Below are positions 8,182-16,600 of a stretch of 35,429 nucleotides of DNA, piece after piece; position 1 is the stretch's first letter, and the number at the start of each line of letters is the position of its first letter. The DNA lies in NCBI GenBank assembly GCA_904419545.1, contig CAJFRY010000018.1:1-35429 (forward strand), in the 5' to 3' direction. The notes under the pieces are model-generated. The model searched no databases, was not told the origin of the DNA, and saw only the letters and a list, made by a program, of their open reading frames with translations. Both the position numbers and the translations under genes were made by a program. Origin of the DNA: Candidatus Woodwardiibium gallinarum. Lineage in GTDB: Bacteria > Bacillota > Clostridia > Oscillospirales > CAG-382.

Positions 8182-8804
8182 TTCCGCGTCCCTCCGTTCT
8201 CTATCATTCTGCAAAAATTGGAAAGCAGTCTCAAACCGACGTCGTGGCTCTTTTCGGGGTGGAACTGCATCCCGTAGACCTTCCCCATCCCCTTGACCAC
8301 GGCGGGGATTTCCTCGCCGTAGAAGGTATGCGCAAGCAGATGGGCCGGGGCCGTCTGCGCGCGGAAGGAGTGGACGAAGTAAACGAACGCGCCGTCCGGG
8401 ACGCCCGCAAAAATCGGATCGTCTGCATCAAGCGTCAGACTGTTCCAGCCGATGTGGGGAATCTTCTCGCCGTGGCCGTCAATGGGAACGACCTCGCCGG
8501 CAATCAGCCCCAGCCCCTCCGTCGGCATATGCTCCAGCCCGGTTTCAAACAAAAGCTGCATCCCCAGACAAATGCCCAGCAGCGGCGTTCCGGCCGCCGC
8601 GCGGGCACGGATGGGCCCAAAGAGGCCCTTCTCCTTCAGGCAGCGCACCGCATCGGGAAACGCGCCGACGCCGGGCAGGATCAGCCCGTCGGCGTTCTTG
8701 ATCGCCTCCGGCGAAGCGCTGACGGTATACGGTACGCCCAGCCGGTCGAGCGCGTTGCCGACCGAGTGGAGATTGCCCATCGAATAGTCAATGATCGTCA
8801 GCAT
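8178..8804 (-). CDS. hisH: Imidazole glycerol phosphate synthase, glutaminase subunit
   Basis: HisH is the class I glutamine amidotransferase that makes ammonia for HisF. The 208-residue protein contains DYSMGNLHSV at the N-terminus, the oxyanion segment LPGVGAFPDA, the nucleophile C79 in GICLGMQLLFE, and H182/E184 of the catalytic triad in MQFHPEKS. PHIGWN, a conserved structural motif, is also present. It overlaps hisB by 7 nt (8798-8804) and hisA by 4 nt. All catalytic residues are intact. Confidence 0.97.
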   Translation of the reverse strand: MLTIIDYSMGNLHSVGNALDRLGVPYTVSASPEAIKNADGLILPGVGAFPDAVRCLKEKGLFGPIRARAAAGTPLLGICLGMQLLFETGLEHMPTEGLGLIAGEVVPIDGHGEKIPHIGWNSLTLDADDPIFAGVPDGAFVYFVHSFRAQTAPAHLLAHTFYGEEIPAVVKGMGKVYGMQFHPEKSHDVGLRLLSNFCRMIENGGTRK

Positions 8805-9400
8805 AAGATCCCCTTTGTCGAAAGCACGCCGCCCGTGCGCAGCCGCGAGGCCGCGTTGAGCGCACGCGCGAAGGATTTGAACAGCGCCTCGGCCTTGTGG
8901 TGGTCATTTTCGCCGTACAGAAGCGCCATATGCAGCGTCACGCCCGCCGAATAAGAAAAAGCATAAAAAAACTCCCGGATCATACACAGGTCCAACTCGC
9001 CGACACGCTCGTTTTTCCATTCGCAGTCGAACACGAGGTACGGCCGGCCGGAGATATCCAGCACGGTACGCGCAAGGCTCTCATCCATCGGAACGAAGGA
9101 CTCCCCGTAACGGCACAAGGACGCCTTATCCCCCGCCGCCTGCCGGAACGCCTGCCCGAAGGCGATGCCCAGGTCCTCGGCGGAATGATGGCAGTCCACC
9201 TCAAGGTCGCCCTTCATAGTCAATTCAATTTCCATCCCGCCGTGGACGCATACCGCGCGCAGCATATGATCGAGGAATCCGATCCCGCAGCTTCCGGCAA
9301 GACTGCCCGGCTCGCCCTCGGTCAGCTGGAGCGCGAGGCGAATCTGCGTTTCGGAGGTGTTGCGTTCTACAAACGACTGTCTGACGATTGGCATATACAT
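8798..9400 (-). CDS. hisB: Imidazoleglycerol-phosphate dehydratase
   Basis: HisB removes water from imidazole glycerol phosphate to give imidazole acetol phosphate, using manganese. At 200 residues it is the single-domain form, without the N-terminal histidinol phosphatase domain found in enteric bacteria. The two duplicated metal-binding motifs are DCHHSAEDLGIAFG and ENDHHKAEALFKSFARA. FLDHML and an STKG C-terminus also fit. The start ATG 9400 follows AAAGGGA; a second ATG at 9394 is possible. It lies 20 nt after hisC. Because it has no phosphatase domain, a separate histidinol phosphatase is needed; the PHP gene at 4880-5707 fills this place. Confidence 0.97.
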   Translation of the reverse strand: MYMPIVRQSFVERNTSETQIRLALQLTEGEPGSLAGSCGIGFLDHMLRAVCVHGGMEIELTMKGDLEVDCHHSAEDLGIAFGQAFRQAAGDKASLCRYGESFVPMDESLARTVLDISGRPYLVFDCEWKNERVGELDLCMIREFFYAFSYSAGVTLHMALLYGENDHHKAEALFKSFARALNAASRLRTGGVLSTKGILC

Positions 9401-9420
9401 CTCGTCCCTTTCCGTATCCT

Positions 9421-10449
9421 TTATTTTGCGAAATAATCCCGCAGCGCCGCAAGCAAAGCGTCATTCTCCGCACTGCTGCCGGCGGTGATGCGCAGCGCAT
9501 GTTCGAAATGACGTATGGCGATGCCGTTCGATTTCAAAAACGCAGCAATTTCGGGTGCGTTCTCTGTCTCTATATACACGAAATTTGTCACGGTCTCCGA
9601 TATATCGGGGAAGTACCGCAGCAGTGCCTTCCGCAGCTCCCGCGCTTTTCCCGCCAGTTCGGCGCTGAGATTGGCGTCCTGCCGTTCAAGCAGCAGCCGT
9701 CCGAAGGCCTGCGAAACGGCATTGACGTTATACGGGCTTTTCGCCGTGCGCAGCGCGCACGTGAGCTGAGTATTGGCCACAGCAAAGCCCAGCCGCAGCG
9801 CGGCACCTCCGAAGACTTTGGACATCGTTCGCAGCACAAACACATTCGGAAGCCATGGCGCGTCAGCAAGAATGCTCTGATCCCAAAAGTCCATATATGC
9901 TTCGTCGACGATGCAAAGCGCGTCCGTGCCCAGAACGAACTGCAGCACTTGCTCACGGTCATAGCCCTGTCCTGTCGGATTACAGGGATTGGAAAAGATC
10001 ACTGCCGCGCTGCCGTTCTCGCGGACAAACCGCCGCAGACCATCGAGCGTGGGCGCACCATCCCGCTTATATATATGCAGCTTCTCCTCATACAGCGATG
10101 CATAAAACGCATACATGGAGAAATCCGGCATGGCAACGGTAACGCTTTCCCCTTTTTCCAAAAAAGAGGAAAGAATCAGACTGATAAGCTCGTCCGAGCC
10201 GTTGCCGGCGGTCACAAACGACGCGTCGATGCCGTAAGCCTTGGCAAACGCGCCGCAAAGGTCGACAGCCAGCGGGTCGGGATACCGGTTGAATTCAATC
10301 GAATCCAGTGCCTGCTTCATCTGCTCGCGGAGCTCACCGGCGACGTTATACGGACTTTCATTTGCGTCCAGCCGAATCGGAAACGTATCCGTTACCGGCG
10401 TATACGGTTCCTTGCTGCGCAGCTTTTCAGGAATACGCGGTTCTTTCAT
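9421..10449 (-). CDS. hisC: Histidinol-phosphate aminotransferase
   Basis: HisC transfers an amino group from glutamate to imidazole acetol phosphate, giving histidinol phosphate. The 342-residue class II aminotransferase shows IRLDANESPYNV near the N-terminus, EFNRYPDP, TAGNGSDELI (phosphate cup), SNPCNPTGQG, IVDEAYMDF and the PLP lysine K211 in RTMSKVFGGAALRLGF. FVYIET and IAIRHF near the C-terminus are also typical. The start ATG 10449 overlaps the hisD stop as ATGA. Clustering with all other his genes makes the substrate assignment firm. Confidence 0.96.
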   Translation of the reverse strand: MKEPRIPEKLRSKEPYTPVTDTFPIRLDANESPYNVAGELREQMKQALDSIEFNRYPDPLAVDLCGAFAKAYGIDASFVTAGNGSDELISLILSSFLEKGESVTVAMPDFSMYAFYASLYEEKLHIYKRDGAPTLDGLRRFVRENGSAAVIFSNPCNPTGQGYDREQVLQFVLGTDALCIVDEAYMDFWDQSILADAPWLPNVFVLRTMSKVFGGAALRLGFAVANTQLTCALRTAKSPYNVNAVSQAFGRLLLERQDANLSAELAGKARELRKALLRYFPDISETVTNFVYIETENAPEIAAFLKSNGIAIRHFEHALRITAGSSAENDALLAALRDYFAK

Positions 10450-11786
10450 TCTGACACCTCCCCACGTTTGGACGGCTCCTCACGCTTGGACGGCTCCCCA
10501 CGCACGGACGACTCCTTGCGCGCGCGGACACGGATACTCTCGGCGTGCGCGTCCAGGCCCTCACACTCGGCGAAGCGGACGATGTCCTCCGCCGCGTCCA
10601 GCAGCGCCCCGCAGTCGTATTGCAGATAACTCATTTTTTTAACGAAATCGTCCACCGACAACGGCGAGGAAAAACGCGCGGTGCCGTTGGTCGGCAGGAC
10701 ATGGTTGGTGCCCGCAAAATAATCGCCGAGCGGCTCGGGCGTATAGGCGCCGAGGAACACACTGCCCGCGTTGCGCACGCGCGACAGGTCATGCAGCGGG
10801 TCTTCGGTGAGGATTTCCAGATGCTCGGGCGCGATTGCATTGGCGACGGAGAAGGCTTCGTCCAAATCGCCGCAGAGCACGGCCGCGCAGTACGCGCCGA
10901 GCGACTGCGAAACAATCTCGGCGCGCGACAGCCGTGCCGCCTGCGCCTGCAGCGCCGTTTCGACCCGTTCGACCAGCGCTTCGGAGGTCGTGACGAGGAT
11001 GGCGGAGGCAAACGCATCGTGCTCAAGCTGGGACAGCAGGTCGGCGGCAGCAAAATCCGCATCCGCCGAATCGTCGGCAACGATCAGCACCTCGCTGGGG
11101 CCGGCGATCATATCGATATCCACACGGCCGAAGAGCTGCTTTTTCGCCTCTGCAACATAAATATTGCCCGGGCCGACGATCTTATCCACCTGCGGCAGGG
11201 ACTCGGTCCCGTAAGCGAGCGCCGCGACCGCCTGCGCGCCGCCGACCGTGACCACACGGCTGACGCCGGCAATCTTTGCCGCCGCCGCGACCGCCGGTGA
11301 GATGCCCTCGCGCTTAGGCGGGGTAGCGATGATGATCTCCTCCACTCCGGCAACCGAGGCGGGGATGCAGTTCATCAGCACCGTAGACGGATACGCAGCC
11401 GTGCCGCCCGGGACGTACACGCCGACGCGCCTGAGCGGGCGGACGATGCGGCCGAGCAGGCGGCCCGGCTCACGCAGCTCATAACCTTCGCTTTTCTGTT
11501 TTTCATGATAGCGGCGGATGTTCGCCGCAGCTTTTTCCATCGTTTCGCAAAGCGCCGGCGGCGTCTGCGCCGCCAGCCGGTCCAGCTCTGCCGCAGACAG
11601 CTCGAGCGCGCCGAGCGAAACGCCGTCCGTTTCTTCTGTGACGGCGCGCACTGCCGCGTCACCGCCTTCGGCCACGCGTGCAATAATCGAGGCTACGCGG
11701 CCGCTGATCTCCGCGTTGCTCCGTTTGGTGCGATTTTCCAGCAGGGCATACAGCGCCTGCACGTCATTATACGCAAACCTTTTCAT
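10446..11786 (-). CDS. hisD: Histidinol dehydrogenase
   Basis: HisD oxidises L-histidinol to L-histidine in two NAD-dependent steps, using a zinc ion. The 446-residue protein contains RRVGVYVPGGTAAYPS, VVTVGGAQAVAALAYGT, VDKIVGPGN, DMIAGPSEVL, LLSQLEHD and ANAIAPEHLEI, the last with the catalytic Glu-His pair. YFAGTNHVLPT is also intact. The conserved part ends about residue 427 (ESIRVR). After it comes a basic-acidic tail of about 20 residues, ending VRGEPSKREEPSKRGEVSE, encoded by 18-bp tandem repeats (10459-10512) and probably not part of the fold. The start ATG 11786 follows GAAGGGA and lies 27 nt after hisG. Confidence 0.96.
   Translation of the reverse strand: MKRFAYNDVQALYALLENRTKRSNAEISGRVASIIARVAEGGDAAVRAVTEETDGVSLGALELSAAELDRLAAQTPPALCETMEKAAANIRRYHEKQKSEGYELREPGRLLGRIVRPLRRVGVYVPGGTAAYPSTVLMNCIPASVAGVEEIIIATPPKREGISPAVAAAAKIAGVSRVVTVGGAQAVAALAYGTESLPQVDKIVGPGNIYVAEAKKQLFGRVDIDMIAGPSEVLIVADDSADADFAAADLLSQLEHDAFASAILVTTSEALVERVETALQAQAARLSRAEIVSQSLGAYCAAVLCGDLDEAFSVANAIAPEHLEILTEDPLHDLSRVRNAGSVFLGAYTPEPLGDYFAGTNHVLPTNGTARFSSPLSVDDFVKKMSYLQYDCGALLDAAEDIVRFAECEGLDAHAESIRVRARKESSVRGEPSKREEPSKRGEVSE
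10459..10512 (-). repeat. Three 18-bp tandem repeats at the 3' end of hisD
   Basis: Three consecutive 18-bp units (10459-10476, 10477-10494, 10495-10512) differ at a few positions each, and a degenerate fourth follows. Eighteen bases keep the frame, so each unit adds six residues of the type EPSKRG to the HisD C-terminus. Such a tract can gain or lose copies by slippage. Confidence 0.85.
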
Positions 11787-11813
11787 CCGTTTTTGATCCC
11801 TTCCCTTCCGATT

Positions 11814-12434
11814 TTATCTGCCCTTCGCTTCCTCAATACGGCGCAGAAACGCGCTGATTTCCGCATTTTTCAGCTTGATGGAGACGGCATTGACGATACA
11901 GCGCGTCGAGACGGGGAGGATATCCTCGTAAACCTCCAGCCCGTTCTCACGCAGGGTCGCCCCCGTCTCAACGATATCAACAATCGCGTCGGCCAATCCG
12001 AGCAGCGGCGCCAGCTCAACCGAGCCATCAATGCGGACAATCTCACAGTCCACGCCCTTCTCGCTGAAATACTTGCGTGCGACGACGGGATACTTCGTCG
12101 CCACAACCTTATGCCGGTAACCGCTGTAAAAATCCTGTCCGCGCAGGCCGGCGAGCGCAAACCGGCAGACGCCGAAGCCGAGGTCGAGCATCTCGTAAAA
12201 ATTTCCGCCGTGCTCGTTGATGGTGTCGCTGCCGACAAAGCCGACGTCGCAAACGCCGCGGTCAATATAGGTGATGACATCAGCGGCCTTCACCAGCACG
12301 ATTTCGAGGTTGCCGGTGCGAAAAATGAGCTTACGGCCCTTCGTCTCCAGCTCGCTGACGTCATAGCCGCAGGCTTTCAGGATTTCGAGCGCGCTTTTTT
12401 CGATACGCCCCTTGGTCAATGCAATTCGAATCAC
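11814..12434 (-). CDS. hisG: ATP phosphoribosyltransferase, short form catalytic subunit
   Basis: HisG joins ATP and PRPP to phosphoribosyl-ATP, the committed step. At 206 residues it is the short form, lacking the C-terminal regulatory domain and dependent on HisZ, encoded just upstream. The N-terminus VIRIALTKGRIEKSALEIL is typical. The periplasmic-binding-like fold shows GVCDVGFVGSDTI, and the PRPP loop is LADAIVDIVETGATLRENGL. The start is GTG 12434, with AGGAGG about 9 nt upstream, overlapping the hisZ stop as GTGA. An upstream in-frame GTG at 12461 would place the ribosome site inside the gene and is rejected. Confidence 0.95.
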   Translation of the reverse strand: MIRIALTKGRIEKSALEILKACGYDVSELETKGRKLIFRTGNLEIVLVKAADVITYIDRGVCDVGFVGSDTINEHGGNFYEMLDLGFGVCRFALAGLRGQDFYSGYRHKVVATKYPVVARKYFSEKGVDCEIVRIDGSVELAPLLGLADAIVDIVETGATLRENGLEVYEDILPVSTRCIVNAVSIKLKNAEISAFLRRIEEAKGR

Positions 12435-13504
12435 CGGCGCCGTCCTCCTTTCTCCAAGCACGCTTTGGCCGCCGAAATGCTGGCAGCACCCTTTGAAAAA
12501 TCAAGCGGCGGCGCAGGTTTCCCGCGGGGCGCGGCCTGCGAGGCGGCGACGTCCGAGACGTCCAGCGCAAAGCCGCAGGCGGTCAGCTCACGGCCGAAAC
12601 CGGAATAAAGCTGGTCATACCGCCCGCCCGAGAGCACCGGCGCGCCGATGCCGCCGATATACCCCTTGAACACGATGCCTGTGTAGTATTCAATGCGCTG
12701 AACGATGCCCATATCGATAATGATGCGGTCCGCGTACCCGCTTTCAATAAAAGCGTTGTACACGCTTTCCACATAATCGACAATTGCAGCCGCACGGCCG
12801 CTGCTTCCGGCAAGACGGCGCGATTCCGCCAAAATTTCAGCGCCGCCGCACAGCCGCGGCAGCTCGCGGGCGATGTCCAGCGCACGGCTCTGCCCAGCCG
12901 AGACGCCGAAGGGCATCATCGACGAATTCTTAGCCGCAAGGTAAGCCTTAACCGATTTTTTTTCGTCGGCGGAAAGCGCAAGCGTATCGATGAGCGCGTC
13001 GAAGAACTGTGCATGGCCGATTTCGATTTTATAATCCCCGCCGCAGAGCGAAAGCGTCTCAAACGCCGTAAAAAGGACGCGCAGGTCCTCGCTCTGCCGA
13101 TCGCCGCCGATGACCTCCACCCCGGCCTGCAGCACCTCGTTGCGCAGCGCGTTATAAGCCGCGCTGTTGCGAAAGACGCGCTGGTCGTAACGAATGAGCA
13201 GCGGAAACGACTCGGCATGCAGCTTTGAGCAGACCAGCCGCGCAATGGGTGCGGTGTTGTCGGGCCGCAGAACAATCAGCCGTCCGTCGCCGTCGGTAAG
13301 TTTATACATCTGCGTTTCATCTATATAGCGGTTGCTCTGGTCAAACAGATCATAATATTCAACGGCGGGCGTGCGTACCGGGCGATAGCCCAGCTCATCG
13401 AGCAGCCCGTTGATCCGGCCCTCCAACTCGCGCTCAGCCGTGACCTCCTCAAAGATCAGGTCCCGCATACCGTTGGGAACGGTTATTTTTTTCTTTTCCA
13501 TCAT
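12431..13504 (-). CDS. hisZ: ATP phosphoribosyltransferase regulatory subunit
   Basis: HisZ is a catalytically inactive relative of histidyl-tRNA synthetase that binds short HisG and gives it activity and histidine feedback control. It shows the class II synthetase core: VPNGMRDLIFEE, GYRPVRTPAVEYYDLF, LRPDNTAPIARLV (motif 2 region), RYDQRVFRN, and later IDMGIVQRIEYYTGIVFKGY and SGGRYDQL. The anticodon-binding domain of a true HisRS is absent. Possible starts are GTG 13513, ATG 13504 and ATG 13501. GGTGA, a good ribosome site, lies 5-8 nt before the two ATGs, so I chose 13504 (357 residues). It is the first gene of the his operon, about 28 nt from the predicted transcription start. The last stretch, after the GRYDQL region, is short and low in complexity. 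Confidence 0.93.
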   Translation of the reverse strand: MMEKKKITVPNGMRDLIFEEVTAERELEGRINGLLDELGYRPVRTPAVEYYDLFDQSNRYIDETQMYKLTDGDGRLIVLRPDNTAPIARLVCSKLHAESFPLLIRYDQRVFRNSAAYNALRNEVLQAGVEVIGGDRQSEDLRVLFTAFETLSLCGGDYKIEIGHAQFFDALIDTLALSADEKKSVKAYLAAKNSSMMPFGVSAGQSRALDIARELPRLCGGAEILAESRRLAGSSGRAAAIVDYVESVYNAFIESGYADRIIIDMGIVQRIEYYTGIVFKGYIGGIGAPVLSGGRYDQLYSGFGRELTACGFALDVSDVAASQAAPRGKPAPPLDFSKGAASISAAKACLEKGGRRR

Positions 13505-13529
13505 CAGATTCACCGGCTTTTCACTTTAG

Positions 13530-13541
13530 TATGATATCATA
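13530..13541. promoter_or_regulatory. 12-bp palindrome TATGATATCATA overlapping the his -10
   Basis: A perfect palindrome shares its first three bases with the -10 box and extends over the expected transcription start. Its place is that of a repressor operator. The binding protein is unknown; a TrpR-family histidine repressor (YerC/HisR type) would be one candidate, not encoded in this window. Confidence 0.45.
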
Positions 13542-13567
13542 TTATCACATTTGCGCGCTGTTGTCAA
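13539..13567 (-). promoter_or_regulatory. Strong sigma-A promoter of the his operon
   Basis: A perfect -35 TTGACA (13562-13567), 17-nt spacer and -10 TAATAT (13539-13544). Transcription should start near 13532, leaving a leader of only about 28 nt before hisZ. That is too short for a T-box or attenuator, so any control probably acts on DNA. Confidence 0.88.
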
Positions 13568-13682
13568 GAGGGAACACAAGTCGAAACAAGCATTTTAACA
13601 AAGTACATCTCGATTTTTCGCGTATGTCTGTTCCAACCCTTTCAGGCTACCGACACGTTTGTTTTACCATTGCTGCCGGCTT

Positions 13683-16600
13683 TCAGAACAGCGTCATCTG
13701 GTCCGACTCGGGCAGACCGCCGAGGCAGTCATTGCTGCGGAGAATCTCGACGACGTTCTTTGTCAGCGAGGCGACGGTCTTGAGTTCCTCAAGTGTGGTG
13801 GCGCGGCCGGTGCGGATGGCGTCATAGATGTTCTGCGCGGCCGTCTCGCCCAGACCGACCAGCGCGGAGAAGGGCATACGGATCTTCCCGTCCTCGGGAA
13901 TAAACCGATACGCGTGCGACTTGAAGATATCGACCGGCAGAAAGGCGTAGCCGCGCGCGTACATCTCGCGGACGACCTGTAAGCAGACGAGCGTATCGGC
14001 ATCCTTTTTATTGGTATCCTCACTGTTTTCCAGCTCGACAATCCGTTTGCGCACCGCCTTCATCCCGCCGGCGACAATGGATGCATCAAAGCCCTCGGGC
14101 TTAACGGTGAAATAGGTCGCGTAATACTCGACCGGGCGGTGGACCTTGCACCAGCCGAGCCGCAGCGTACCCATCATATAGGCGGCGGCGTGGGATTTGG
14201 GGAACATGTACCGAATCTTCTTGCAGGACTCGATATACCACTCGGGGACGCTGCCCGCGCGCATATCCTTCTCCATCTCCTCGGTCAGGCCCTTGCCCTT
14301 GCGGACCGATTCCATGATCTTGAACGCCATCGAGTAGTCGACGCCCTTCTGGATGAGGTAAAGCATGATCGAGTCGCGTGTTCCGATGATCTCCTTGATG
14401 GTGCAGGTGCCGTTTTTGATAAGCTCCTCACCGTTGCCCAACCAGATGCCCGTTCCGTGGGACAGGCCGGAAATCTGTAAAAGGTCGGCGAAGGTCTTGG
14501 GCTTGGCCGTCTGCATCATCTGCATCACGTACGGCGTGATTTCGGGCAGCGCGTGCGCGCCGAGCTCGCAGCCGGTGTCCTCCAACGGCTTGAGCGGTTT
14601 CGTAGAGTTGAAAAGCTCCATCACGTCGGGATCGTTCATCGGCACGGTACGGATATCGATGCCGGTATAGTCCTCGAACACCTTGTAAAAGGTCGGCACA
14701 TCGTGGCCGAGGATATCCAGCTTGAGCAGCGTATCATGCAGATATTCAAACGCGAAGTGGGTGGTGATGACGCCGCTGCTGTCCTTGTCCGCCGGGTGCT
14801 GGATGGGCGTAAAGTCGTAAATCTGGTATTCCTTCGGGATGACGACGATGCCGCCCGGGTGCTGCCCCGTCGTCCGCTTGATGCCGACACAGCCGCTGAT
14901 GAGGCGGTTTTCCTCGGCCTTGGTCAGCGTCATCCCCTTCTCCTCCAGAAACTTCTTGACAAAACCGTAGGCCGTCTTGGAGGCGATGGTGCCGACGGTG
15001 CCGGCGCGGAAGATGTTCTCCTTCCCGAAGAGCACCTCGGTGTATTTATGCGCGTCGGCCTGGTTGTCGCCGGAGAAGTTAAGGTCGATGTCCGGCGCCT
15101 TCTCGCCGTGGAAGCCGAGGAAGGTCTCGAACGGGATGTCGTGCCCGTCCATCAGCATCGGCGCGCCGCACTCGGGGCAGTTTTTCGGCGGCAGGTCGAA
15201 GCCGCTGCCCACCTCGCCGTGGGTGAAGAATTCCGAATGGCGGCATTCCGGGCAGCGGTAGTGCGGCGGCAGCGGGTTGACCTCCGACACGCCGCAGAGC
15301 GTGGCGATGACCGACGAGCCGACCGACCCGCGCGAGCCGACGAGATAGCCATGGCTCTCGCTGTTTTTGACGAGCTTGCGCGCAATGATGTACAGCACGG
15401 CGAAACCGTTCTTGATGATGGAGGAAAGCTCCTTCTCAGTCCGCTCGGCGACAATCTGCGGCAGCGGGTCGCCGTACATCTCCTTGGCACGCTCGTAGCA
15501 GCAGGTGGTCAGCTCCTCCTCCGCGCCCTCGATCTTCGGCGTGTACTGCCCGTCTGGGATCGGCTTGACGTCGCCGTCGATGCGGTCGGCGATGGCGCGG
15601 GGATTGGTCACGACCACCTCGAACGCCTTCTCCGCGCCGAGGTAGGAGAATTCCTCGAGCATCTCGTCGGTCGTTTTCAGGTACAGCGAGGTTTCGCGCA
15701 TCGCGTCGCCGAATTTCATCCCGAATTGGAGGATCTGGCGGTAAATTTCGTCTTCCTTATCTAAAAAGTGCACGTCGCCGGTGGCAACGACCGGCTTGTT
15801 CAGCCTTTCCCCCAGCTCGACGATTTTCCGGTTGAGCCGCTCCAGCTCGGCCATGCCGCTGGCCTGGTCGTTCCCGACGCGCTTTTCATCGATCAGGAAC
15901 TGGTTGTTGCAGCGCGGCATGATTTCAAAATAGTCGTAAAAGGCGGCGATCTTCTCCAGCTCGCTGTCGGGCTTTCCGTCGAGCACGGCCTGATACAGCT
16001 CGCCCGCCTCGCATGCCGAACCGATGAGCAGGCCGTCGCGATTCTCGGCGATGAGCGTTTTCGGCAGTCTCGGATAGCGGTAGTAATAGCTGAGATAAGA
16101 ATCCGAGATCATTTTATACAGATTTTTCAGGCCCGTGGAATTGACCACGAGAAGGCACACGTGATAGGGACGCAGCCGCTTGGGGTCGGCGCTGCCGGCC
16201 ATAGCGTTGAGCATCTCGTCGACGGTCTTGACGCCGTCCTTTTCGAGCTGGCCGACCATACAGGCGAAGATTTTCGCCAGCATCCGCGTATCGTCGCTGG
16301 CGCGGTGGTGGTTAAATTCGCCCAGCTTATAGTGGTCGCGCAGCGAATCGAGGGTGTGGCGCGCCAGACTGCGGTTGAGGTAGCGCGAAAGCGAAACGGT
16401 GTCCAGATAAGTATTTGCAAACCGCAGCCCGTTCTTCTCGCTCACGGAACGAATGAACCCAACGTCGAAGTTGGCGTTGTGCGCAATAAGCATACGATCC
16501 CCGGCGAACGCCAGGAATGACTGCACCGCCTCGGCCTCCGACGGGGCGCCGGCGACCATCTCATCGGTGATGCCGGTCAGCTTGACGATGTTCTCCGGGA

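Noticed and set aside
10459..10512. Tandem repeats read as a CRISPR array
   Set aside because: The units are 18 bp, directly adjacent without spacers, and in frame within hisD.
12431..13504. Histidyl-tRNA synthetase (hisS)
   Set aside because: The C-terminal anticodon-binding domain is missing and the gene heads a his operon with a short HisG, which identifies it as HisZ.
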